In this document: positions 47,201 through 53,392 of the stretch, piece by piece
How the letters are laid out: every line of letters begins with the position of its first letter
Position numbering within the stretch: position 1 is the stretch's first letter
Source: Candidatus Iainarchaeum sp.
GTDB taxonomy: Archaea > Iainarchaeota > Iainarchaeia > Iainarchaeales > VGJJ01
Direction: 5' to 3'
Length of the DNA stretch: 64,000 nucleotides
Assembly (NCBI GenBank): GCA_016699555.1
Contig: CP064981.1
Span: 682,001 to 746,000 of the forward strand
Translations under genes and position numbers: made by a program
Notes under the pieces: generated by a model
Seen by the model: only the letters and a program-made list of their open reading frames with translations
The model's database searches: none
What the model was told of the DNA's origin: nothing

Positions 47201-48600
47201 TACAGCAATTCCTCATAGTCCCAAAATCTTCCCGAGAGCAGGTAGGAGATGAAGTTGGGATTGTAGACGTGCGCATCGCTATATGCCCAATTCAGGGGAC
47301 CATGCGTGTAGGGTCCCACGGGCGTGACTTCATCGATGGGATTCCCATACGTGGGAAAACCCGTGTATAACGAAACAGAAGGACGCGCATTCGTGGAGAC
47401 CACTCTGCCGATAGCGGGAAGCGTGCCGAGCGCACCCGTGGTGGGATTGCGATCGAAAAATTTAGTGGGATCGCCTTCCCTGAAATGCACGGGAAACGAG
47501 GCAGCCAATTCTGCCATGCCCTCTGATACCTCACGGGCTTCCCAGCTCCCGCGGAACAGGCGACGCACATCCCAGTCGGGAGCCCAGCTCAATTCGGGCC
47601 GAGCGCCTCCCGATCCCATCGAGGTGTATTGGAAAATACCCTGTTGCATGAGACCGCGGTTGCTGGCGATCCAGGCATTGTAATTGTTCACGATCGTGCT
47701 CTGCGAAACCGAAACCGCAGGATCGAATGCGGGAATCAGCTTCGTCGCCGAAAGATAGTTCAAGCCATAATCGATATCCACTTTCGGCAACGCCGCTCCG
47801 GACCAGAAATCCCGACCCCAGCGAGAGGCATAGTGTTGCACCACATTGGATTGCGACAGCACCGTGGTAGGATTCGTCTGTCCCAGTTTCAGCGTGACAG
47901 AATCATAGGAGAGGTCCTGCATCGCCTCCGTATTGGCAATCTCCCCGATGTACATGACATAGTATTTGTTGATGCCCGGCCAAAAAGAAACATTGAAGAT
48001 CGGGCGAAAACTCTTGAAGGGATCCCACCCCAAATCATACTGGCGATTCGCCGAATGATCGGCGAGCACGAGCGATGTGACCACGGGGCCGGAAAGCCAC
48101 GTCTTTGCGACGGAATTGTTCTGCAGCATCGTGCGCGCGGAAGCGGATTGCGTCACGCCGCCCGAAACCAAATCGATCGTGGCATCGAAGTTGAAATTAT
48201 TCAGCATCGCAGTCGAAAAAAAAAGAACATTACCCGTGCTGCTCTGATAGGAGCTATCTGAAATGCTTTGGAACGTAATAGTCTTGGTTTCGCCCACGCT
48301 TAGCGAAGACAAGATGAACGAAATGACAGCAAATTTCATACTCCCATCGGGCCAGCGATTCTTCACGTCCACTTGCGTCTGCACCGGAACGCCATTCACC
48401 ACGACTTGAGGCCATGTCCCCAGCGGATACGCGCCCTGGATGAATGGCCGCCCCACCTGAACCGGGTAATCCGTTATCGCGGTGGGCTCGCGATTGGTAA
48501 ATGTCATCGTGTTCGAAATCGATTGTGCATACACAAAACCAGGGAGTGCGCTCCCCAGCAGAATGAGCGCAAACAACAGGATGATTCCCCTATACCACAT
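44227..48600 (-). CDS. Giant surface protein F: PcRGLX/YetA-like lyase, IPT/FN3, anchor
   Basis: The 1457-residue protein has a signal peptide (MWYRGIILLFALILLGSALP, cleavage near VYAQ), the best-preserved RIFT-barrel-like domain of the group (TDYPVQVGRPFIQGAYPLG, VVVNGVPVQTQVDV, RWPDGSMKFAVISF), an alpha/alpha-toroid-like region (about 370-760; DYEELLYWASFASLATGYAR), IPT-like domains (about 780-860 and 1013-1095), an FN3 domain (about 910-1000), a Cys cluster CGNNSCEAPTETCSTCPSDC, a Gly/Ser linker and the shared tail ending AYFLGFI. ATG 48600 is chosen over 48624: TTTATATT at about 48625-48632 lies 27 bases upstream. It faces the Lrp-like regulator across a 327-base divergent region. Confidence 0.72.
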   Translation of the reverse strand: MWYRGIILLFALILLGSALPGFVYAQSISNTMTFTNREPTAITDYPVQVGRPFIQGAYPLGTWPQVVVNGVPVQTQVDVKNRWPDGSMKFAVISFILSSLSVGETKTITFQSISDSSYQSSTGNVLFFSTAMLNNFNFDATIDLVSGGVTQSASARTMLQNNSVAKTWLSGPVVTSLVLADHSANRQYDLGWDPFKSFRPIFNVSFWPGINKYYVMYIGEIANTEAMQDLSYDSVTLKLGQTNPTTVLSQSNVVQHYASRWGRDFWSGAALPKVDIDYGLNYLSATKLIPAFDPAVSVSQSTIVNNYNAWIASNRGLMQQGIFQYTSMGSGGARPELSWAPDWDVRRLFRGSWEAREVSEGMAELAASFPVHFREGDPTKFFDRNPTTGALGTLPAIGRVVSTNARPSVSLYTGFPTYGNPIDEVTPVGPYTHGPLNWAYSDAHVYNPNFISYLLSGRFWDYEELLYWASFASLATGYARGPTTSGTNQPGGGLTSPYGERYQARPAITRLYAAALAEDNSPEDIHFEGLLLDAIVVWRGMQNIPLAQSLPGEPAIPATSWNTQMWQFGRTLYTTATNYNGLFSADLPSPLHQWVYSSACGAGSFVVDPSLADNCHSPWMQAILSADLFGPARDLGYPVQSLMQFDAGWYAWHFTTPDLSPWGLGSYREATTDPNGAPMATPQQVYGAYNASYYALNPGLCFQEGGNLCDAAHGGVYRSDGYFSYQLAATAMLYDFIPDVYHWMRAEGQATFSSSTFNGDPRYGFLPRALFNAAPPTTPIMDYLSINGTSPGEIAQQSAAILIFSGANLQNVSGVQIGSVTFSTGITNQSATGFTLTLSTAQTGTLTAGFMPVTLLVGSTSYAQPFSVRVLSPVSACGSSAPVCNGSCPVGQACQVSASTCACVVIPPTPLPIPNAPANFTATAVTTTSVQLSWSDVANEGHYKLGYHFPPSGSFVLISDLIPANQTTYTHSAAPTGLIQYDLWAYNSQFTSPVTSTTVNTLSASTTPVVTSFVVNGLATNPIIQQSPATIIFSGVNLQSVTSVKIGTATFSSISAQSSTGFTLTLTGTQTGTLGIGNLSLELLTSTTSYPQTSTIQVIAPLQQLQFNSFQPVTSIAFGSPVTFSGNIINTVTGFPVTVEVRLVMPGSSEVVVSSIPLSGNSSGLAFSYVHAPSTPLPIDDYQWRIGVSQLGTTTYSNYFDFDVVSAPSPGIFSITAVEPLPGATITAGSAVPFSAMVYNANQSEALNLQLYASTQQTEGYLLVYESGMTAAPGGTLFSTVITIPGAVSGSYWWFFAVTNSSTPSSTVTTPPSQITFLLACGNNSCEAPTETCSTCPSDCGSCTTGSNPTTNNSAGGAGGGGGGGSGSGGSGGSSSSAIPNTQSGNGSVSQGGSVGNDQIASTVEQNPVLSLVNGIGSGVVGAFSADAAQNYATNLVVGVVILLAMLGAAAYFLGFI

Positions 48601-48927
48601 CAAAGAGGAAAAACGATCAGGCAATATAAATGAGGAAGGGAACTATGACGGAGAACACAAGCGATAGAATGAATCGACGCAAAAAAAGAATCGATGCAAA
48701 ACAAAAAAAATTGGAACGCGTGCGGCGGTACCTACTCCGCCCACGCGCGTGAGCCATTCACACAGTTCGTGAGTCGAACCTCCTCTCAGAGCAATTGTAT
48801 GCTCGTGAGCCCATCCCAGGTAGCTATACTATCGTTATTCCACATATATATATTTTACACCAGAAAAATCGATAATCTGGCAAAAAACAGCACATTTATA
48901 ATGCAAATGTTGGAAAATTTCCAATAT
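48601..48927. other. Divergent intergenic region, giant protein F / Lrp regulator
   Basis: No gene is supported. The region holds the promoter of giant protein F (TTTATATT on the minus strand, 48625-48632), a hairpin GCGTG-GGCGG/CCGCC-CACGC (about 48718-48748), the motif CGTGAGCCCATCCCA (48804-48818), and two AT boxes on the plus strand: TATATATATTTT at 48844-48855 and TTTATA at 48895-48900. The longer in-frame extension of the Lrp gene (from 48694) runs through it but looks non-coding. The regulator could control the giant surface genes; this is inference from position. Confidence 0.55.
48804..48818 (+). other. Intergenic motif CGTGAGCCCATCCCA (copy 2 of 3)
   Basis: It is identical to 16127-16141 except for one base. 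It lies about 30 bases before the AT-rich TATATATATTTT box upstream of the Lrp/AsnC-type gene. Function unknown. Confidence 0.35.
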
Positions 48928-49389
48928 ATGTTCGACACCATTGACAAAGCCATCTTGAATGCATTGCGCTGGGACGCGAAGGCGCCCCTGCAGACGATCG
49001 CCAAAAAAATCCATGTCCCTCTTTCCACGGTGCACCATCGTGTAAAGAGGTTTGAGAAGCTTAAAATCATTACGCGTTACGAAACGAAACTGGATTTCGT
49101 GCAGCTGGAACGGCCCATCCAGGCGTTCGTGCTGATCGATGCCATGAACATGCTGCCTTCGGGAAAGAAAGTCCTGCAGCAAGACCTCATGGAACAGCTC
49201 AAGCAGATCGATGGCGTAGAAGAAGCCTTCATCATTACGGGAGCGGCGGACTTGATGGTGCGCGTGCGCGTGAAGGACTTGGATGAGATGAATGAGTTGA
49301 TTACGGTAAAGATGCGCAAGATCGATGGCATCGGCTCCACGCAATCGATGATGGTCATGAAAGAAAGCGCGCACAAGCCCGTCATCTGA
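48928..49389 (+). CDS. Lrp/AsnC family transcriptional regulator
   Basis: The 153-residue protein has the Lrp layout: an N-terminal helix-turn-helix (MFDTIDKAILNALRWDAK, IAKKIHVPLSTVHHRVKRFE) and a C-terminal RAM/ligand-binding alpha-beta domain (ERPIQAFVLIDAM, VEEAFIITGAADLMVRVRVK). ATG 48928 gives the usual short start before the first helix and lies about 30 bases after TTTATA (48895-48900), fitting leaderless transcription. ATG 48901 and a start at 48694 are open alternatives. Lrp proteins sense amino acids or other small molecules. It is divergent from giant protein F and might regulate it. Confidence 0.85.
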   Translation: MFDTIDKAILNALRWDAKAPLQTIAKKIHVPLSTVHHRVKRFEKLKIITRYETKLDFVQLERPIQAFVLIDAMNMLPSGKKVLQQDLMEQLKQIDGVEEAFIITGAADLMVRVRVKDLDEMNELITVKMRKIDGIGSTQSMMVMKESAHKPVI

Positions 49390-49441
49390 ACGTATGGACG
49401 TTATGGCGAATGGTTAAATAGGAAAAATCGATTCCATCCGT

Positions 49442-50076
49442 ATGGCGAAACCACTCCACGAGAGATCGGCGAAGAACCGATTTTTCGCTTGGAAAAAAAC
49501 ACCCGATTCAGGCGATTGCGGCTCGCTCTCGCAGTCGCGTCAGCATTGGGACTCGGGTACGGGGCATACCACCAAAAATATGTCAATGATGTATTCCCCG
49601 CGCGGCTCGAGAAATCCCATTATGCCACCACTCCGCTTGGACAACCCATATCCGGAGAACGATTGCATGAACTCCCAACCGAAGCCCCACGTTATCGATT
49701 CGGAGGAAAAAGCAATTCGAACTGCGCATCGTATGTCAGGCAACTCGCGCATGAATATTTTGGTATCGATTACAATAGCGGCGATGCCTGGCGTTTCGCC
49801 AAAAGAAATAAACTGGTCTGGCAATTGGGCAAAACGAAACAACCACTTCAGGAAATCATCCGACCCGGACAGGTGCTGGGCATCCAGTGGCCGGGGTCCC
49901 ATTACAACAGCTGGGCCCGCAAGTACACGCATCTGTTCATCGTCATTAAAAGGGATGGCAACAAGATTATCGTCGCACACAACTTTGGAAAGGAATTCCG
50001 TATGGGATTGCTCGAAGACGAACTCGCACGCATCAAAGGAAGAGTCATCGATATCATCGAACCACGGGATGAATGA
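49442..50076 (+). CDS. Membrane-anchored Cys/His hydrolase-like protein (NlpC/P60- or CHAP-like), frameshifted
   Basis: Two frames join into one plausible protein of about 211 residues. ATG 49442 lies about 25 bases after GTTAAATAG (49413-49421), so the leaderless start reads MAKPLHERSAKNRFFAWKK. After a run of seven A (49493-49499) the next frame gives TRFRRLRLALAVASALGLGYG (a signal anchor) and an extracytoplasmic domain with Cys in SNSNCASYVRQLA and His in RKYTHLFIVI, arranged as in papain-like NlpC/P60 or CHAP peptidases. One A missing from the run would explain the break. If the frame is intact in vivo, TTG 49489 is an alternative start. Family placement is tentative and the catalytic third residue was not identified. 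Confidence 0.55.
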
Positions 50077-50077
50077 C

Positions 50078-50965
50078 ATGGAACTCCCAAAAATGATCCG
50101 AGGAAAAGTCAAGCGCGCCCGCGTGCTAGGGAGTTTCGTGCGCAATTCGCTCATATTCAAGCTCAAACGCCAAGCCTTGCGACCGCGCTATTGGTTCAAC
50201 CGCGTCTCGACGATTGTAGTGGACATGGATGGGACGCTCTTCGACGCGGACGCGGGAAACATCGGACTGCAAGTGGCTTATCCCCAAAAAGCAGACGGAA
50301 AAACATTGGGGGATATTTTTTACGAAGAACTATTACACAATCTCTCTAGTGGAAAGATGAACGTGGAAGAGGTGATCTATTACGGCAACCAATTACTGCA
50401 AGACCGGTCCTTTACACGCGAAGATTTTGAAGTGGTCTTGAAAAGAATGTGGCCCACGCTGCGCAAGGAATTAGTGAAAGCGCTGCGCCAGCTCAAAAAA
50501 CAAACACACGCCAAGATCATCCTCGCAACGCTTTCCTCTCAAGAATTCGCGGAGATGACCAACAGGGAACTGAAGAAGGAATTCGGATTCTCATTCGACG
50601 GAGTGATCGGGAGCAATGTCACCTTCAACGCACAAGGAGAGATGACCGGCATCGCGCGCATCTTGGGATTCAAGAACGGAAGGATGAAAGGGATTCCCAC
50701 GCGCACGAAACTCTCCGCGACAAAGGAATGGTGCAAGCAGCACCGTCATTCCTTCTCGATGAACCAAACCGTGCTCATCACGGACAGCTACGGGGACATC
50801 GAAATGGCCAAGCACGTGAAGACCATCCTCCTCACGCCCGAAAATCCCACGCTCGCACAGCACGTGAGCGAACGCTTCAAGCTCGCGGACCGTATCGTCG
50901 CCATCGACGAGAACCTGCGCGACAATATCATCGCATTATTCCACCAATCGCACGCCAGGAAATGA
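50078..50965 (+). CDS. HAD-superfamily phosphatase
   Basis: The 295-residue protein has an N-terminal basic helix (about 1-40), then HAD motif I VVDMDGTLFDAD with nucleophile Asp49 and acid Asp51, motif II LATLSS, and motif IV LITDSYGDIEMAKH with the acidic pair. A helical cap lies between motifs I and II (about 70-140). This is the PSP-like (HAD-IB) arrangement; the substrate is unknown. ATG 50078 follows the stop of the anchored hydrolase gene by one base; ATG 50069 would overlap it by 8 bases. Its stop abuts that of the convergent alkyltransferase gene. Confidence 0.82.
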   Translation: MELPKMIRGKVKRARVLGSFVRNSLIFKLKRQALRPRYWFNRVSTIVVDMDGTLFDADAGNIGLQVAYPQKADGKTLGDIFYEELLHNLSSGKMNVEEVIYYGNQLLQDRSFTREDFEVVLKRMWPTLRKELVKALRQLKKQTHAKIILATLSSQEFAEMTNRELKKEFGFSFDGVIGSNVTFNAQGEMTGIARILGFKNGRMKGIPTRTKLSATKEWCKQHRHSFSMNQTVLITDSYGDIEMAKHVKTILLTPENPTLAQHVSERFKLADRIVAIDENLRDNIIALFHQSHARK

Positions 50966-51307
50966 TCATCGTCTGGGAAAGGTGAATCCAAACTTTTCCA
51001 AGTCGATCCTATTATTCACCAATTGCACGCCTTCGCTTTCGAGCAATCGCACTTTCTTTCGCAATCCAAACGCATAACCGCCCAACGAACCATCGCTCGC
51101 GACCACGCGATGGCAAGGGGTGTGCGGCGCGTTAGGGTTCTTGTTGCACGCGTTACCGATCGCGCGCGAAGCATTAGGATTCCCGATCGCGCGCGCGAGT
51201 TCCTTATACGTCGTCACTTTTCCGCGAGGAATGCGCTCCATCGCATCCCATACCTTCACATAGAATGCGGGGAAAACCGCTTTTTGGGATGGATGCGTGG
51301 CGGGCAT
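50966..51307 (-). CDS. ogt: O6-alkylguanine-DNA alkyltransferase
   Basis: This suicide enzyme moves an alkyl group from O6 of guanine to its own cysteine. The 113-residue product is essentially the DNA-binding catalytic domain: PRGKVTTYKELARAIG, the recognition helix region NPNASRAIGNAC, and the active site PCHRVV, followed by GGYAFGLRKKVRLLESEG. The N-terminal RNase-H-like domain of larger Ogt proteins is absent, as in several archaeal forms. ATG 51307 is chosen over 51313 and 51436: a reverse-strand CTTTTTAG box (about 51330-51337) lies about 25 bases before it. It is divergent from a small membrane-protein pair. Confidence 0.9.
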   Translation of the reverse strand: MPATHPSQKAVFPAFYVKVWDAMERIPRGKVTTYKELARAIGNPNASRAIGNACNKNPNAPHTPCHRVVASDGSLGGYAFGLRKKVRLLESEGVQLVNNRIDLEKFGFTFPRR

Positions 51308-51345
51308 AAACATCCTTTTAATCTTGGAAACTAAAAAGTCTTCGC
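51308..51345. promoter_or_regulatory. Overlapping divergent promoters, ogt / small membrane-protein pair
   Basis: Only 38 bases separate the two ATGs. The plus-strand box CTTTTAATC (51315-51323) is 26 bases before ATG 51346, and the minus-strand box CTTTTTAG (51337-51330) is 25 bases before ATG 51307. Both RNAs would be leaderless, and each promoter lies largely within the other's start region, so transcription is probably mutually exclusive. Confidence 0.5.
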
Positions 51346-51594
51346 ATGGAGCAACGCCGCCACACCCAAAACATCTGCAACATCGGCAGCGCAGGACAGA
51401 AACGCAGGCGCATGATCGGGATTTTCTTGTTGGCATTCGCGGGGATGCTGAGCGGATTCCTCATCGCATTGCATTTCGAGACATGGCAACGCTTGATCGT
51501 ATTCCCTTTCTTCGTCGCAGGATTCGTCGCGCTGCTGGAGAGCCAACAAAAAGTCTGCATCATCAACGCCTACACGGGAAAGGTGGAAGAATGA
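51346..51594 (+). CDS. Small membrane protein with two helices and flanking cysteines
   Basis: The 82-residue protein has a basic N-terminus with CNIGSAGQKRR, two hydrophobic helices (about 23-42 and 48-64), and a C-terminal KVCIINAYTGK. The Cys residues flank the helical hairpin on the same side. The pattern resembles small, poorly characterised membrane proteins found next to redox or rhodanese-type genes, but no function is claimed. A CTTTTAATC box is 26 bases upstream. Its TGA overlaps the ATG of the next gene as ATGA. Confidence 0.6.
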   Translation: MEQRRHTQNICNIGSAGQKRRRMIGIFLLAFAGMLSGFLIALHFETWQRLIVFPFFVAGFVALLESQQKVCIINAYTGKVEE

Positions 51595-51719
51595 AACTCT
51601 TCAGCTCCATCAAGCACCCCTTCGAAGGGCAAGCCCAACTCATGTTGGCGGCCAATCGCATCCTGCTGCATGCGATCGTCGCCGGGGCCATTTGCACGAT
51701 TGTCGTCCTCCTCATCTGA
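51591..51719 (+). CDS. Very small membrane protein (42 residues)
   Basis: ATG 51591 overlaps the stop of the upstream 82-residue gene (ATGA), with GGTGGAAG 5-8 bases before it, so translation is coupled. The product has an amphipathic start (MKLFSSIKHPFEGQAQLM) and one C-terminal membrane helix (LLHAIVAGAICTIVVLLI). It is probably a partner of the upstream protein. Confidence 0.6.
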   Translation: MKLFSSIKHPFEGQAQLMLAANRILLHAIVAGAICTIVVLLI

Positions 51720-51754
51720 GGGCAGCATTATATTCGCGCACACGCACCTGGGAT

Positions 51755-52372
51755 ATGCCCTCACGCAAACAAGGATTGCCCATCCTCATTTCCGGGACGA
51801 TTGGCACGGGAAAGAGCACTTTAGGGAAACACCTCGCGCGACGCATGAAGCGCCATTACATCAGCGCATCGCACATCCATCGCGGCATGCTGGAAAAACG
51901 CGTGCGCAAACAAGGGGTTAATCCCAATAATCCCACTTTCTGGGAAACGGCCGCAGGAAAAAAAGCCAACCGATTGCGCCAAAAAAACCATGCATTCGAC
52001 CAGCAAGTGGACCGTGAGGTATTGCGCGCGCTCCGATCGCATCCGAACGCGGTAACGGATGCGCGCTTGGCACCGTGGATGTACAAGGGCAAGGCCATCC
52101 GGATTTGGATCCAAGTCTCGGACGCAGAGGCTGCGCGCAGGGTAGGGGAGAGAGACGGAATGCCCGCCGCCAAAGTATTCACCAAAATCCAACAACGCTA
52201 TCGTTCCGATCAAAAATTATGGAAGCAGTTGTATGGGATCGCGTATGGTTCGGATCTCGCGCCCTTCGATCTCGTCATCAACACCGAAGGATTTCAGAAA
52301 GAAGACACCTTCCGCGTGATCTATGACTTCATCCGGACGAAGCTTTCCACCCACGAAAAGGGCAGCCATTAA
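51755..52372 (+). CDS. cmk: Cytidylate-kinase-like P-loop kinase
   Basis: The 205-residue protein has a P-loop SGTIGTGKST near the N-terminus, an NMP-binding region (YISASHIHRGMLEKRVRK), the arginine-containing motif VTDARLAPWMY equivalent to LEGRLAGWMA in archaeal CMP kinases, and a lid RRVGERDG. CMP/dCMP phosphorylation is the best guess; a related small-molecule kinase cannot be ruled out. ATG 51755 is chosen because GCATTATATTCG (51725-51736) lies about 26 bases upstream. The longer frame from 51692 overlaps the upstream gene. Confidence 0.72.
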   Translation: MPSRKQGLPILISGTIGTGKSTLGKHLARRMKRHYISASHIHRGMLEKRVRKQGVNPNNPTFWETAAGKKANRLRQKNHAFDQQVDREVLRALRSHPNAVTDARLAPWMYKGKAIRIWIQVSDAEAARRVGERDGMPAAKVFTKIQQRYRSDQKLWKQLYGIAYGSDLAPFDLVINTEGFQKEDTFRVIYDFIRTKLSTHEKGSH

Positions 52373-52397
52373 ATAGGTTTGTGACTTTTATTCGACT

Positions 52398-52943
52398 ATG
52401 AAACGCCTCGTCGTCGTGCTGGCAGTTCTGGCTATCGTCATCCTTTCGGGATGCATCCACATCGCCTCACGCGACAACGTGGATCGGACCAACCAAGTGA
52501 ACCAGGGATTGACTATGAAAGATGTAATCGAAGCCGGCGACAGCGTCACACTCTACTACAAAGGAACCCTCGAGGACGGAACCGTTTTCGATGAAACCTC
52601 TCCGGGGGATCCCGCCACATTCCAAGTAGGAGTGGGAGGACTCATCAAAGGGTTTGATGATGGCTTGTTGGGAATGCGCACGGGAGAAAGCAAACATATC
52701 GTGATTCCTGCAGTGGATGCCTATGGGGCGGTGAATCCCCAAGCAATCCTCACCGTGCCCATCCAACAACTACAGGATGCCAATGTGCCCATCCTCGTGG
52801 GAGCACGCATCAATTCAAGCCGCGGACAAGGGATTATTACGGAAGTGAATACCGATAGCAACACCGTCAAAATAGACTTCAACCATCCCTTAGCGGGAAA
52901 GAACTTGATCTTCGATGTGAATATCGTCAAGATCGAAGGCTAG
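52398..52943 (+). CDS. FKBP-type peptidyl-prolyl isomerase, lipoprotein-like
   Basis: The enzyme assists folding by prolyl isomerisation. The 181 residues begin with a hydrophobic signal and a lipobox-like LSGC (Cys about 19), so the protein is probably anchored outside the cell membrane. The FKBP core follows (VTLYYKGTLEDGTVFDET, GLIKGFDDGLLGMRTGES), interrupted after AYGAVNP by an IF (chaperone) insert (ILTVPIQQL...GIITEVN) before the final strand NHPLAGKNLIFDV. This is the SlyD-like archaeal long type. ATTAAATAGG (52369-52378) is 25 bases before the ATG. Being extracytoplasmic, it could help fold the giant secreted proteins. Confidence 0.9.
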   Translation: MKRLVVVLAVLAIVILSGCIHIASRDNVDRTNQVNQGLTMKDVIEAGDSVTLYYKGTLEDGTVFDETSPGDPATFQVGVGGLIKGFDDGLLGMRTGESKHIVIPAVDAYGAVNPQAILTVPIQQLQDANVPILVGARINSSRGQGIITEVNTDSNTVKIDFNHPLAGKNLIFDVNIVKIEG

Positions 52944-52977
52944 TCGTATTCAAAAAAAGAGAAAAAAAAGAAAGCAG

Positions 52978-53184
52978 CTACTGTTTCTTTGTGGCTAAGC
53001 GGATATCCGCGCCGGTAATGGTCTTACGGTTAGCGTGCTTGGCGAAGACAGCGGCCTCTCTCGCGACCTGCATGCCAAGCTCTTCCAAGTGATCAGTCAA
53101 AACCTTGGAGGCCTCCTCAGAAACACGAATCCCTGTGGCCTTACGAATGATGCGGTCAACCGCTGCGAGTGGTAATTCAGGCAT
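52978..53184 (-). CDS. Archaeal histone
   Basis: The 68-residue protein is a single histone fold (PELPLAAVDRIIRKATGIRV, then VLTDHLEELG, then RKTITGADIRLATKK) that dimerises and wraps DNA. Length and ending are typical of HMf-like histones. ATG 53184 is chosen over TTG 53190. A purine-rich stretch (GAGAAAAAAAAGAAAG, 52957-52972) after the gene corresponds to a T-rich terminator on its strand. Confidence 0.95.
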   Translation of the reverse strand: MPELPLAAVDRIIRKATGIRVSEEASKVLTDHLEELGMQVAREAAVFAKHANRKTITGADIRLATKKQ

Positions 53185-53392
53185 ACTCAACCAACCATTA
53201 TGTATTACTAACCCAATATTGGGCTACGCTGGATAATATAAATCCATAGGCCTGCGTTTGCCCAAATAACGCCTAAAATAGCCCGAAATAGTAAAAAAAG
53301 GCATTATAAGTGCGTATAAATGGGGATATTGGCGTTCCTCCATTGGAGGATTTAAAATAACACAAAAGAGAACGTTGTTAGCAGGACCCATT

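Noticed and set aside
21094..48600. Integration of the surface-protein block at tRNA-Asn as a mobile island
   Set aside because: No direct repeat of the tRNA 3' end, integrase, transposase or composition change was seen, and the tRNA lies inside the block and not at its edge.
48740..48820. Possible tRNA on the minus strand (a GGTTCGACTC word resembling a T loop)
   Set aside because: No acceptor, D or anticodon stems could be paired around it.
49442..50965. Single 507-codon gene
   Set aside because: The first about 210 codons are the wrong frame of the anchored hydrolase; only the N-terminal 19 residues and the C-terminal HAD part make sense. It was split into two genes.
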